A stretch of 64,000 nt of DNA from SHZI01 sp041396045 (GCA_041396045.1 JAWKZI010000005.1:62001-126000); one strand, 5' to 3'. Shown: positions 7,898 through 17,284, counted from the first letter of the stretch. Numbers and translations: made by a program. Notes: generated by a model from the sequence alone, not told the origin.

Positions 7898-9992
7898 TCA
7901 GGTACCGACAGCCGCGATCAGGCGCACGCGTTTGCTGTCCGGAACTTCGTTGTAGGCCAGTACCCTCAGCGTGGGGACTGCAAATCGGAGAAACCTGGCA
8001 AGCCAGGGCCGGAGATTTGGCGCTACGAGCAAAATCGCCGGTTCGCCGGCAACTTCCTGACGGTGCGTTGTCTCCGAAAGCTGAGACTGGAGCCTTTCGG
8101 CCAGTGTGGGCTCGATTCCCGCAGTCTCTGCTCCTCCTTTCAGAGCGTCTTGCAAGATCTGTTCCAGTCGCGGATCGAGCGTGATTACCGGCAGCTCGTC
8201 ATTGCCGCTGCTTGCCCGCTGGACGATCGTGCGACCCAGCGCCACGCGCACGGCACTGGTCAGGGCTTCGGGGTCTTGCGTAGTACGACCGTGTTCAGCG
8301 AGTGCCTGGCAGATCAGGCGCATGTTGGTGACTGGAATCTGGTCACGCAGCAACTCCTGCAGGACCCGGACCACGACCGAAAGTGGCAGGGTTTTGGGAA
8401 CCAGCTCCTCGATAGCTTCGCGTCTGCTTGCCCAGCCGGTCAAGCAGCTCTGGGCCTCCTGATGGCCGAAGATTTCGTGGGCATTCTCGTTCAGGATTTT
8501 CGAGAGGTGGGTGGCGATCACGGTGGGTACATCCACCACGGTGTAACCACGCGCCTGTGCTTCTTCGCGCTGCCCCGGCTCGATCCACACGGCTTCCAGA
8601 CCGTAGGCGGGATCGTGTGGCCACGCCATTCATGCGCTGCTCGATGTGACCGGGATTAATTGCCAGCTCACGGTCGAGCTGCACTTCGCCAGTTGCTACG
8701 GGTGATCCCATGACAGATAACCGGTAGCCGCTCGCCGGCAGGTCAAGGTCGTCGCGGATACGTACCGGAGATACCAGGAAGCCGAGTTCGTCAGACAACC
8801 GTTTGCGTACGCCCTTGATACGCCGCATCAGTTCGCCATCCTGCTGTCGATCCACCAGCGGGATCAACCGGTAGCCAACATCCAGGCCGATGGCATCGGT
8901 TTCACCAACATCACTCCAGGACAGGTCGCGATTCATTTCATCGTCGACGATGTCCGGCGTCACCATGTTGTCCGTGACGGTAGCTTCAGCCCGGCTGCGT
9001 CGTTCGATCAGCCAGGCGCCACCGGCACAGACGCCTGCCATCAGCAGAAAGGCAACGTTCGGCATCCCGGGAACAATGCCGAGTATGCCGAGCAGGATTG
9101 CCACCACGCGCAGCACGCGCTTGTCGCCGAGCAACTGTGAAAACATCTGCTGGCCCATGTCTTCCGAGCGCGACATGCGCGTGACAATCACCGCGACTGA
9201 AATAGCCAGCAGCAGGGACGGAATCTGCGCCACCAGACCATCACCGATGGTCAGCAGTGCATAGGTACTGGCAGCCTGTGCGAAGCTCATGTCGTGCTGC
9301 ACAACGCCGATCACCATGCCGCCGATCAGGTTGATGAACAGGATCAGCAGGCCGGCGATGGCATCACCTCGTACAAACTTGCTGGCACCGTCCATCGACC
9401 CGTAGAAGTCCGCTTCCATGCGGACTTCTACGCGGCGGGCGACCGCTTCCTGCTGGGTGATGATGCCGGCATTCAGGTCGGCATCGATGGCCATCTGTTT
9501 GCCCGGCATGGAGTCCAGGGTGAATCGCGCAGTCACTTCGGAAACCCGACCGGCACCCTTCGTCACTACGACAAAGTTGACGATGACGAGAATCGCGAAT
9601 ACCACGATACCGACCGCATAGTTGCCGCCCACGACGAAATCGCCGAAGGCCTCGATTACCTTGCCGGCAGAGTCTGCACCGCCGTGTCCGTGCAGGAGCA
9701 CCACGCGGGTCGACGCGACATTAAGTGCCAGGCGAAGCAAGGTGGCCAGCAGCAGCACAGTCGGAAAGGCCGCCAGATCGAGTGGCCTCATCACATAGAC
9801 AACTGCCAGAATCACCACCAGCGAGAGGCCGATGTTGAAAGTGAACAGTGCATCGAGAATGATCGGCGGCATCGGCAGCACGATCATCGCCAGCATCGCG
9901 AGTACGACCAATGGCAGTCCGGCACTCAACAGGGCAGTCTGGCTCAGCCCATTACGCAAGGCGCCTGCCCAATTATTGTTTGCTTCCGCCAT
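7898..9992 (-). pseudogene. flhA: Flagellar export gate protein FlhA, interrupted by one frameshift
   Basis: The N-terminal 455 codons encode the multi-helix membrane domain (GLSQTALLSAGLP onwards), the conserved cytoplasmic FHIPEP region (FTLDSMPGKQMAIDADLNAG) and the start of the export platform domain. The frame then breaks near base 8613, just after AINPGHIEQRMNGVAT; from there the next frame continues the same protein (DPAYGLEAVWIEP... to ...LIAAVGT, stop at 7898). The net shift is +1 (one extra base or two missing). Restored, it would be about 697 residues, the normal FlhA length. FlhA is essential for flagellar type III export, so a real lesion would abolish motility; a sequencing error is the simpler reading. 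The gene lies between flhB (27 bp) and flhF (16 bp). Confidence 0.9.
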
Positions 9993-10019
9993 GATTCAGT
10001 TTCCGGGTTGATTCAATGA

Positions 10020-11168
10020 TTAACGACGTCGCCGCCGCTGTGGTCCGCTTGCCAGCTTCTCGTCAACAGCCACTGCAGGACGATCTGGCCACTGGCCGCC
10101 GTGCGTCCTGACGGCCTTTAACCGGTACACATAAGTGAGTACCTGGGCGACTGCGAGGTACAGCTGGGCGGGAATGTCCTGGCCCAGATCTGTAGTCCAG
10201 TACAAGGCCCGGGCGAGCAGCGGCGACTCGAACAGGGCGATGTTGTTTTCAGCTGCAATGGCGCGGATCCGGGCGGCCGTTTCGTCAGCACCCTTGGCCA
10301 GAACCACTGGCGCACGCATGCGGCTTTCGTCATAGCGCAAGGCAACTGCAAAGTGGGTCGGGTTGGTGATCACGACATCGGCCTTGGGTACTTCCTCCAG
10401 CATTCGCCGACGAGCAACTTCCTGCTGCATCTGGCGAATGCGATTGCGTACTTCGGGCCGACCTTCGGTTTCCTTCAGTTCGTCCTCGATTTCCTGGCGG
10501 GTCATCTTCAGCTTCCGCGCATGCGACCAGAGCTGGTACGGTGCATCTGCGGCCGCTATAACCAGCAGTGCGCCACTGCAGATGGCCAGGGTCAGCACGG
10601 TCAGTGATGCGGCATTACCCATCGCAGAGTCAATGGGTTGGTCGCTCATCCCCAGCAGCGAACCCATCGTGGCGTAGATCAGTCCCACGGCAGCGGCTAC
10701 GATCAGGCTGGCTTTGGCCAGAGCCTTCAGGACCTCGACGAAGCCGTTCAGGCTGAACACCCGACCCAGACCGGCGATCGGATCAAGGCGTTCGAATTTG
10801 AAGGCCAGCGGTTGTGGCGTGAAAATCCAGCCGCCGATAGCCATTGAGCCCAGGATGGCCGCAGCTACGAGGGCTGCAAACAGTGGTGCGCAGGCCTGGA
10901 AGGCCGCGAGAAATGTGTGGCCCATGGACTCGACCATCAAGCCCGAATCGAACAACAAATCGCGATCCATGGTCAGCGATTGCGCGACGACCTGCTGGAG
11001 TGTGGCCGAGATGGAACTACCATCGGCATAAAGCACCAGGGCGCCGGTCATCATCACGGCCGCCATGCTGAGTTCGCGGGAGCGCGGTATCTGACCCTTG
11101 AGGCGTGCGTCGGCCAGACGCTTCGGCGTTGCCTGTTCAGTCTTGTCCTGTTGCGCGGTTTCAGCCAT
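10020..11168 (-). CDS. flhB: Flagellar export switch protein FlhB
   Basis: 382 residues. The charged N-terminus (EQATPKRLADARLKGQIPRS) and four membrane segments are followed by the cytoplasmic domain with the autocleavage NPTH motif at 269-272 (VVITNPTHFAVALRY). Cleavage there switches export from rod/hook to filament substrates in response to FliK. The tail is Arg-rich (GPQRRRRR). It starts 6 bp after fliR and is followed by flhA. Confidence 0.95.
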   Translation of the reverse strand: MAETAQQDKTEQATPKRLADARLKGQIPRSRELSMAAVMMTGALVLYADGSSISATLQQVVAQSLTMDRDLLFDSGLMVESMGHTFLAAFQACAPLFAALVAAAILGSMAIGGWIFTPQPLAFKFERLDPIAGLGRVFSLNGFVEVLKALAKASLIVAAAVGLIYATMGSLLGMSDQPIDSAMGNAASLTVLTLAICSGALLVIAAADAPYQLWSHARKLKMTRQEIEDELKETEGRPEVRNRIRQMQQEVARRRMLEEVPKADVVITNPTHFAVALRYDESRMRAPVVLAKGADETAARIRAIAAENNIALFESPLLARALYWTTDLGQDIPAQLYLAVAQVLTYVYRLKAVRTHGGQWPDRPAVAVDEKLASGPQRRRRR

Positions 11169-11174
11169 GGCAGC

Positions 11175-11942
11175 CTAGTTTCCCAATACCCGCGCCAGCA
11201 GCGTGAAGGCTTCCGACATCTGTGATTCCCAGACCGGGCCCTGGGTGCGAATCGACAGCACCAGAACGAACAGGCCGAGCATGATGGTGATCGGGAAGCC
11301 GACAGCAAACAGGTTGAGCGTGGGCGCTGCCCGGCTGATCACGCCAAAGGCGACGTTCACCATCAGGATTGCCACCACAGATGGCAGGGCGAGCTGCACG
11401 GCTCCGGAAAACATGATGCCGGCGAAGTCGACCAGGATGCGGGCATCTTCCGGGCTGATGCCGCCGGAGCCGATGGGGACGACCAGATAGCTCTGCCCCA
11501 GCAGCGCAATCAGCGAGAGATGCGCATTGGTCGCGAGCAGCAGGAGTGAGGAAACCACGATGTAGAAGCGGCCCAGCAGTGGCATGCCACCGTTTTGCGG
11601 ATCGACAACGGTGGCGAAGCTCAGACCCATGCCCGTCGATATCAACTGGCCGGCGAGCAGGGCAGCTTCGGTGGCCAGCCGCAATACGAAGCCGATCGCC
11701 AGCCCCATGATCAATTCCTCGACGATCGCCAGCAGGCCGACACTGCTCAATGGATCCAGGGCAGTCGGCGGACTGGCAGATGCCATCAGCGCCAGGGACA
11801 GGACCAGTGCCATGGCCAGCCGCATGCGACGTGGCACAAACACTGCGCCCAGAAGAGGCGCAAGCATGACGACACCACCCACACGCAAGGTCGTCCAGAC
11901 GAGCGCAAAGAGAACGTCCGCAAGTTGTGCTGTGGTTTGCAT
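11175..11942 (-). CDS. fliR: Flagellar export gate component FliR
   Basis: 255 residues, almost entirely hydrophobic with about six membrane segments; contains the family stretches RVGGVVMLAPLLGAVFVPRRMR and LAIGFVLRLATEAALLAGQLIS. Together with FliP and FliQ it forms the helical export channel in the basal body. It follows fliQ by 6 bp and precedes flhB by 6 bp. Confidence 0.94.
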   Translation of the reverse strand: MQTTAQLADVLFALVWTTLRVGGVVMLAPLLGAVFVPRRMRLAMALVLSLALMASASPPTALDPLSSVGLLAIVEELIMGLAIGFVLRLATEAALLAGQLISTGMGLSFATVVDPQNGGMPLLGRFYIVVSSLLLLATNAHLSLIALLGQSYLVVPIGSGGISPEDARILVDFAGIMFSGAVQLALPSVVAILMVNVAFGVISRAAPTLNLFAVGFPITIMLGLFVLVLSIRTQGPVWESQMSEAFTLLARVLGN

Positions 11943-11948
11943 GACTGC

Positions 11949-12218
11949 TCAGCCGAGCATCCCCGGAATATTGCCGAACAAGGTCCGGGTGTAACCGGTG
12001 ATGAGTTGCAACATCCACGGCCCCATGATCAGCAGTGTCACGGCAAGCGCGATCAGCTTTGGAATGAACGAAAGCGTCATTTCGTTGATCTGGGTTGCGG
12101 CCTGCAATACGCCGATCAGCACGCCGGTGACCAGAGTGACCAGCAACAGCGGCGCTGCCAGCAGCGCGGTCACGGTGAGCGATTCGCTGGCGATGGTCAG
12201 AACGGTTTCGGGTGTCAC
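11949..12218 (-). CDS. fliQ: Flagellar export gate component FliQ
   Basis: 89 residues with two membrane helices (about 17-40 and 55-75), the standard size. The start is a GTG at 12218 (VTPETVLTIA), chosen because GAGGAG stands 6 bases upstream and gives the usual family length; a longer in-frame ATG at 12269 would overlap fliP by 41 bases. FliQ assembles in four copies around FliP/FliR in the export gate. Confidence 0.92.
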   Translation of the reverse strand: MTPETVLTIASESLTVTALLAAPLLLVTLVTGVLIGVLQAATQINEMTLSFIPKLIALAVTLLIMGPWMLQLITGYTRTLFGNIPGMLG

Positions 12219-12228
12219 GTCGTGCTCC

Positions 12229-13056
12229 TCAGTTGTGCGGAACGAAGCTGGTGGCCAGCGTGCCCACAATCAGTCCCCAGCCATCCACCAGCACGAACAA
12301 CATGATTTTGAAAGGCAGGGAGATCAGCATGGGTGACAGCATCATCATGCCCATCGACATCAGCACACTCGACACGACCAGATCGATTACGAGAAACGGT
12401 ATGAATGTCAGGAAGCCGATCTGGAAAGCGGTTTTGAGTTCGCTGGTCAGGAAGCTTGGCAGCAGCACGGTGAGCGGTACGTCTTCCGGCTTGTCGAATC
12501 CTTCCTTGCCGGCGAGGCCGGCGAACAGCGCGAGATCCGGTTCACGCGTCTGACTGAGCATGAATTCCCGGATCGGGCCCTGGGCCTTGTCGGCTGCGGC
12601 CGGCAGGGCAATCGTGCCGGCGAGATACGGTTGCAATGCGTCCGTGTTCACGCGCTCGAGAACCGGACCCATGATGAAGAAGGTCAGAAACAACGCCAGC
12701 CCGACCAGAACCTGGTTCGGCGGCGTCTGTGGCATGCCAATGGCCTGTCTGAGTATGGCCAGTACGATCACGATGCGTGTGAAAGAAGTCATCGCCAGCA
12801 GCAATGCGGGCAACAAGGTCAGGGCAGTCATCAGCATCAGGATCTGAACGCTCACCGACCAGGTCTTGCTGCCATCCGGACTGTCGATGAGTGAAAGTGC
12901 AGGAATGGCGGCATCCGCGTGCGCCACTGCTGGTAACAGGAGGCTTGTCAACAAACCTGCGATCAGTACCCACAACAAGGTGATGCCCGGGTGGTGGGTG
13001 CCTGTCACCGGTTGTTTGACCGGTACGGCTGCGGCGGTACAGAAGTTCGCGCTCAT
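12229..13056 (-). CDS. fliP: Flagellar export gate component FliP
   Basis: 275 residues. An N-terminal signal-like hydrophobic segment (about 25-47) is followed by membrane helices and the two FliP signatures, TSFTRIVIVLAILRQAIGMPQTPP and FLVIDLVVSSVLMSMGMMM. FliP forms the pentameric core of the export gate. The ATG overlaps the fliO stop by four bases. Confidence 0.95.
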   Translation of the reverse strand: MSANFCTAAAVPVKQPVTGTHHPGITLLWVLIAGLLTSLLLPAVAHADAAIPALSLIDSPDGSKTWSVSVQILMLMTALTLLPALLLAMTSFTRIVIVLAILRQAIGMPQTPPNQVLVGLALFLTFFIMGPVLERVNTDALQPYLAGTIALPAAADKAQGPIREFMLSQTREPDLALFAGLAGKEGFDKPEDVPLTVLLPSFLTSELKTAFQIGFLTFIPFLVIDLVVSSVLMSMGMMMLSPMLISLPFKIMLFVLVDGWGLIVGTLATSFVPHN

Positions 13057-13460
13057 GACTGTGATTCCAGATATTTGGAGAATTCCGGTGAATCGCCTTG
13101 TTTCAGGACATGCAGGGTTCGCAGACCCGACGGACTGACGCCAACCAGCACCTGGTCGCCCGCCACCTTCAGCAGCACGACGCGTTCCCGGGAGCCCAGC
13201 GACAGGCCACTGACCACTTCAATGTGGCCGCCGCGTGCCTGGGCGGTGCTGCGAAAACGCCGCGATACCCAGGCAGTAGCCCCCAACAAGGCCAGGACAA
13301 CTGCCAGGCCGAGGACCATGCGGATTGCTGCTGAAGTCAGGTCACCGGCAGGGAGACCGCCAGTGGCAACTGCCTTTGGAGCAGCAACGCCAATACCTGG
13401 CACGCCGACCATCAGCAGCATCAGTCGTGGGCGCAGGGATGTGAGCAGTCGCATTGGCAT
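13053..13460 (-). CDS. fliO: Flagellar export assembly protein FliO
   Basis: 135 residues: a short N-terminal hydrophobic stretch, one membrane segment (about 44-66, IRMVLGLAVVLALLGATAWV) and the cytoplasmic FliO domain (VVSGLSLGSRERVVLLKVAGDQVLVGV). FliO is a scaffold for FliP ring formation. A start two codons later (13454) is equally possible. It ends in ATGA overlap with fliP. Confidence 0.9.
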   Translation of the reverse strand: MPMRLLTSLRPRLMLLMVGVPGIGVAAPKAVATGGLPAGDLTSAAIRMVLGLAVVLALLGATAWVSRRFRSTAQARGGHIEVVSGLSLGSRERVVLLKVAGDQVLVGVSPSGLRTLHVLKQGDSPEFSKYLESQS

Positions 13461-13474
13461 GCCTTGAACAAGCG

Positions 13475-13863
13475 TCAGGATGTGGTGGGAGGTTTCGTGG
13501 GCGGCAACACATCCGTCAACCGGATGCCGAATTTGTCATTCACGATCACGATCTTCGCCGTGGGCCACCAGCGCACCATTGACCAGTACGTCCAGGGGTT
13601 CACCCGCATGACGATCCAGTTCGACGACCCGAACCCTGGGTTAGCCGCAGCAGTTTGCCGACGCTCATCTGTGCACGACCGACTTCCAGTGACAAGGTGA
13701 CCGGAACATCGAGAATCACCTCGATGTTGGGGCGTACGTCGGCGGCGCCGGCCACGGCCACGGCGTCGTGGTCATCCAGCGCTGGCGCCTGGAATGGCTG
13801 CGGCTGAGCGGCCTTTGTGCCGGCTGCTGCCGGCGCGGCCTCAGCTGTTTTCACGTCGTCCAT
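13475..13863 (-). pseudogene. fliN: Flagellar motor switch protein FliN, interrupted by two frameshifts
   Basis: The start overlaps the fliM end by 23 bp. Codons 1-77 give a Pro/Ala-rich lead and the SpoA domain start (VILDVPVTLSLEVGRAQMSVGKLLRLTQGS). An extra base in a CCC run near 13628-13630 shifts the frame; the second frame continues with VVELDRHAGEPLDVLVNGALVAHGE. A further extra base near 13554 shifts again, and the third frame finishes the protein with IVIVNDKFGIRLTDVL and a stop at 13475. Removing both bases restores a 128-residue FliN with every family signature. FliN forms the bottom of the C-ring and is essential, so base-calling error is likely. Confidence 0.88.
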
Positions 13864-14842
13864 ACTTTTCTCCTACCGTTATGTGATTGGCCGGCTTGGT
13901 AACACGCACAGCATTGCGTCCCTGAAACGCACCAAAGGTGCCTTCCACAAGCGGTGTATCGCCGGCGTAAAGGATTACCGCCGGCAGCAGATCTGTGGGA
14001 ATGATGTCGCCCGGCTTTGCCTGGGTGAGGTCGCGCAGGCTGATTTCAGTACGGGCAACAACTGCGCGCAGGGAGACTTGCGCATCTTGCACATCAGCTT
14101 TAAGGCGAGCGTTCCAGTGTCGGGAGTCTGCTTCGGCCTGGCTGGGTTCGCCGGCATCACGCAGGTGACGAATGGGTTCTACCAGGGCATCCGGCAGCAC
14201 GATCTCGAAAGTGAAATCACGGCCAGCCAGTGTCAGCGTGAAGCCGGTGATGCACATCACGTCCGTGCTGGCGGCTACTGCGGCAAAGATCGGATTGACT
14301 TCCGAATTCCCCAGTTGAAAGTCGATGGCGACGAAGGGCTTCCATGCTTCCTTCATGTCCTGGAGGATGGCGGACACGAACTTGCGGACCAGGCGGATTT
14401 CCATGGGTGTGAACTCGGCCGTGCCTTCGGAGCGCCGACCCTTGCCATCGCCACCAAAAAAGATATCTACCACCGTGAAGACGAAGTCGGCATCCAGTGT
14501 GAGTACACCTTTGGCCTTCTGGGCACGGATCTCGATGACGTTGAGGCTGGTGGGCACAGGCAGCCGGCGGGCATACAAGCCCCAGCGGTCGTCGCGCCAC
14601 GGTTGCGGAGTGACATCGGCAGACTGGCGGAAAAAGCGTCGCGTGGTGAGCTTCAGCAGGCTGGTCATGCGCTCGGAGATCGACTCCAGGGCAGGAACCT
14701 TGTCCGAAGCAATGCGTTCCCAGTGATCAGCGTGCAGGTCTACTACCTGCCCCTCTGGTGCACGGCCCTGAGGATTACCAGCAGCGCTCTTCTCGCGCAG
14801 AGCAACTGATTCCTCGTCAGACAGGATGTCCTGGGTGCTCAT
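13841..14842 (-). CDS. fliM: Flagellar motor switch protein FliM
   Basis: 333 residues with the CheC-like middle domain (contains FFGGDGKGRRSEG) and a C-terminal SpoA domain (LTQAKPGDIIPTDLL). FliM forms the C-ring with FliG and FliN and normally binds phosphorylated CheY through an N-terminal LSQxEIDALL peptide. Here that peptide reads ILSDEESVALREK, keeping only part of the motif. The start at 14842 gives the usual FliM beginning (MSTQDILS); a longer frame into fliL is unlikely. It lies 13 bp after fliL. Confidence 0.92.
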   Translation of the reverse strand: MSTQDILSDEESVALREKSAAGNPQGRAPEGQVVDLHADHWERIASDKVPALESISERMTSLLKLTTRRFFRQSADVTPQPWRDDRWGLYARRLPVPTSLNVIEIRAQKAKGVLTLDADFVFTVVDIFFGGDGKGRRSEGTAEFTPMEIRLVRKFVSAILQDMKEAWKPFVAIDFQLGNSEVNPIFAAVAASTDVMCITGFTLTLAGRDFTFEIVLPDALVEPIRHLRDAGEPSQAEADSRHWNARLKADVQDAQVSLRAVVARTEISLRDLTQAKPGDIIPTDLLPAVILYAGDTPLVEGTFGAFQGRNAVRVTKPANHITVGEKYGRRENS

Positions 14843-14855
14843 CGCCGGGCTTTGC

Positions 14856-15425
14856 CTACTGGACGACGAAGCTGGTGAAGTACAGGTCTTCAACCGTGCC
14901 CGGATCTTTTTCGTCGGGCGGGGGATTGGTCTGCAGGATCTTGCGCACTTCCGTCAGGGAATGTTGGCGGAGCTCTTCCTTGTCCTCACGATTGGTCAGG
15001 GAGGCGATGGACTGACTGCCCATCAACATCAGGAGGTTGTTGCGGATGATCGGCATATTGGTCTTGAGAGCATTGATCACGTGTTCGTCTCGCGACAGGA
15101 GCTCGACCGTGACCTGCAGGAAGCGGATCGTTCCCTTGTCTTCAAGGCTCACGACAAGCGGCGGATCCAGTGGCAGATAGAGGGGCGGACCTTTAGGCTT
15201 CTCGACCTTCTTGCCGGCAGCATCCACGACGACTTCCGGCACCGGGCAATTCGGCGTGACTGAATTGAGGAGCTTGCAGCCGATGATCGGTGCCGAAAGC
15301 TGGGTTGCCATCAGCAACAGGAACAAGCCGATGACGGTACCGACCGCCTTCAGCAGACTGCCGCTCTTCGCTGTGGCGACGGCAGTATCTGCCGGTGAGC
15401 CGGCTTCGGTATCTTCTGTGGCCAT
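14856..15425 (-). CDS. fliL: Flagellar basal-body protein FliL
   Basis: 189 residues: a short cytoplasmic lead, one membrane helix (about 25-45, LLKAVGTVIGLFLLLMA) and a periplasmic FliL domain (YLPLDPPLVVSLEDKG, FLQVTVELLSRDEHVI). FliL surrounds the stator units and supports torque. It is the first gene of the fliLMNOPQR-flhBA-flhFG-fliA group and lies about 24 bases downstream of the predicted start of a strong sigma-54 promoter. Confidence 0.93.
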   Translation of the reverse strand: MATEDTEAGSPADTAVATAKSGSLLKAVGTVIGLFLLLMATQLSAPIIGCKLLNSVTPNCPVPEVVVDAAGKKVEKPKGPPLYLPLDPPLVVSLEDKGTIRFLQVTVELLSRDEHVINALKTNMPIIRNNLLMLMGSQSIASLTNREDKEELRQHSLTEVRKILQTNPPPDEKDPGTVEDLYFTSFVVQ

Positions 15426-15458
15426 GAGTGTCTGTCCGTTAACGTCCCAGACGACTCA

Positions 15459-15476
15459 AAGCAAGACTCGTGCCAC
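15459..15476 (-). promoter_or_regulatory. Sigma-54 promoter of fliL operon
   Basis: On the minus strand TGGCACG-N4-TTGCT, a full match to the -24/-12 consensus, with the -24 GG at 15474-15473 and the -12 GC at 15462-15461. Transcription would start near 15449, leaving a leader of about 24 bases before fliL. It implies that fliL and the genes behind it belong to the FleQ/FleR-controlled middle class. Confidence 0.85.
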
Positions 15477-15595
15477 TTGTAGGCGCCGCTAAAAGGTCTT
15501 GCGAAACAAGTGCTTGCAGAGTTGGGAATGTACCTGATGCGTGGTTTGCCAATCTCTTGGCGCAAGGCTGCAGGCGATCGTCAAGCCCTTGGCTC

Positions 15596-17155
15596 TCAAA
15601 CCCGGACGTCGATGTGGCCCTGGGAAAGGCCTCCCATTGATGGCACCGCACCGGCCAGATGCCAGCCTCCGCGCATGAGGCGACTGCGGGAAGTCCGATG
15701 CATGGCCTGCGTCGGGCTGGAAGCTGACGGGTCGAGTTGACCACTTGCAGGATTACGGCCCCACTGCTGGCCGTCGCCCGAGGGAGTCTGGTCGTGGGCC
15801 ATGCCCTGTCCCTGGGTGAACTGCTGGGCAGGGCTGCCGTCACCTGTATCCACATGAGTGCGCATCAGATTTATGCCCTGTTCCGCAAACAGGTCGCGCA
15901 GGTGGGGCAGGGAGGCCTGGATCGCATGACGCGCCTGATCGTTGGCTGCCCCGAACCAGACTTCTGCCGATCCGTCGCCGATGCGGATGTCGACTTTCAG
16001 CTCACCCAGATGCTCGGGATGCAGTTTCAGTCGCGCTGACCAGGACCCGGGGCCACTGAGTGTCATCAGACGGTCGGCGAGGCCACTGGCGAAAGCCCCG
16101 GCGGAGCCCAAAGGCTGTAACAGAGGCTGTAACGGCGACTGCAGCGCTGGCTGTGTCGAAAGAGAGCCCGAGGTCAGGCCGCCGGTGCCGCCTGTCAGTG
16201 CGGCAGTCCCTGTTGCGGCACTATCGCGGGATCCGGCACCAAAGCCACTGCCCGCAGCGAAGGCTGCCACCACGCGGCCCGAGGCGTCAGCACCCGCTGA
16301 ATTGTTGCCGGCCGGGTTTGGCTGGCGGAGGTCGGCGGCCACCAGGCGCAGCTCTGATTCGCTACTGGCTGTTGCTTCATCGAGCGTTGGCGAGCTGCCA
16401 GCAAGTCCGGTGTTCGAGGTGATGCCATAGTTGTCGGGCAGGACTGGCGACTCGGCAGTGGCAAAGCGGGCTGGATCGCGTGTGGCCAGGACCGAAGTCA
16501 AAGCCGGCGGCGATGCTGATGACCTCGCTACCGGGCGGTCACCCGCCTTGTCGCCAGATTTGCTGCTGACAGCGCCAGCCGTGCGCCAGGCATCCGCTGC
16601 CTGGTTTGTGGCAGTGTCTACTGACTGCGACAGCGACTGTGCCGACGACTGTGCCAACGATCGTGCGTGGGCTACTTCGGCTGACAGGGCGGCACTGGCC
16701 GGGCTGGTGGATTTGGCTGCTGCAGTTTCTGCCGTATCGCTATCGGACTTGGGTAGCGGCAAGTTCTTGCCGCTACCTGGCGAAGCGTTGCCGTTTGCCT
16801 GAGTACTGTTGGCTGCAGGTTCGGTGTTTGCCATGCCTTCTGGTGCGGCAGTTCCTGCCAGGCCGGCCAAGGGGTTGATCGTTGTACCTGATGCTGCAGG
16901 ATCTGCTGCTGGCGTATCTGACGTCGCGTGCGCGTCGTCCAGATCGTCGGTCCCGGGTGCCGTGGGGTTGGGCTGGGTACCCTGCAATACGCTGGACAGA
17001 AGGTCAGCAAAGGGTTTGCGTGATTCATCGGCGTGCGCTGGCCCGCTATCCGAACGGGAACTGCTGTGCGTCGCGACTGGCCCTTTGCCGGACTGGACGT
17101 CAAGGGCAATATCCGGTGCTGGCGGGGCGCTTACGCTGGAATTCACGTTGCTCAC
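15596..17155 (-). CDS. fliK: Flagellar hook-length control protein FliK
   Basis: 519 residues. The first about 370 are low-complexity Ala/Ser/Thr/Pro, as expected of the secreted ruler part. The C-terminal Flg_hook domain follows (about 380-450: SARLKLHPEHLGELKVDIRI, DLFAEQGINL), then a Gln/Ser-rich tail. FliK is exported during hook growth and triggers the FlhB specificity switch. It lies 129 bp after fliJ and 120 bp before the fliL promoter, so it ends the fliEFGHIJK group. Confidence 0.9.
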   Translation of the reverse strand: MSNVNSSVSAPPAPDIALDVQSGKGPVATHSSSRSDSGPAHADESRKPFADLLSSVLQGTQPNPTAPGTDDLDDAHATSDTPAADPAASGTTINPLAGLAGTAAPEGMANTEPAANSTQANGNASPGSGKNLPLPKSDSDTAETAAAKSTSPASAALSAEVAHARSLAQSSAQSLSQSVDTATNQAADAWRTAGAVSSKSGDKAGDRPVARSSASPPALTSVLATRDPARFATAESPVLPDNYGITSNTGLAGSSPTLDEATASSESELRLVAADLRQPNPAGNNSAGADASGRVVAAFAAGSGFGAGSRDSAATGTAALTGGTGGLTSGSLSTQPALQSPLQPLLQPLGSAGAFASGLADRLMTLSGPGSWSARLKLHPEHLGELKVDIRIGDGSAEVWFGAANDQARHAIQASLPHLRDLFAEQGINLMRTHVDTGDGSPAQQFTQGQGMAHDQTPSGDGQQWGRNPASGQLDPSASSPTQAMHRTSRSRLMRGGWHLAGAVPSMGGLSQGHIDVRV

Positions 17156-17212
17156 ACGTCAGATAAAGCAATCTCCGTGCCAACCAGGATCACAGTTTTC
17201 CTTCGGTGCCTT

Positions 17213-17254
17213 CCGTGGCAATCTGGCCGTGGCAATCTGGCCGTGGCAATTTGG
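17213..17254. repeat. 14-bp tandem repeat, three copies, between fliJ and fliK
   Basis: The unit CCGTGGCAATCTGG is repeated three times head to tail (17213-17226, 17227-17240, 17241-17254), the last with one C-to-T change. It lies in the 129-bp gap before the fliK start. A small inverted repeat (GGCCAC, loop CGAA, GTGGCC, 17267-17282) stands between it and the fliJ stop. Confidence 0.85.
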
Positions 17255-17284
17255 CAGTCAGGCACTGGCCACCGAAGTGGCCGG

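Noticed and set aside
8605..8632. Programmed frameshifting in flhA
   Set aside because: No slippery heptamer or downstream structure is evident, and several other genes in the window carry similar random indels.
13817..14809. A 330-codon open frame on the plus strand
   Set aside because: It lies antisense to fliM and fliN, lacks a ribosome site and any recognisable family; the FliM frame explains the region.
17267..17282. Small hairpin GGCCAC-CGAA-GTGGCC after fliJ as terminator
   Set aside because: The stem is only 6 bp and no T-run follows; the next gene, fliK, is in the same group.
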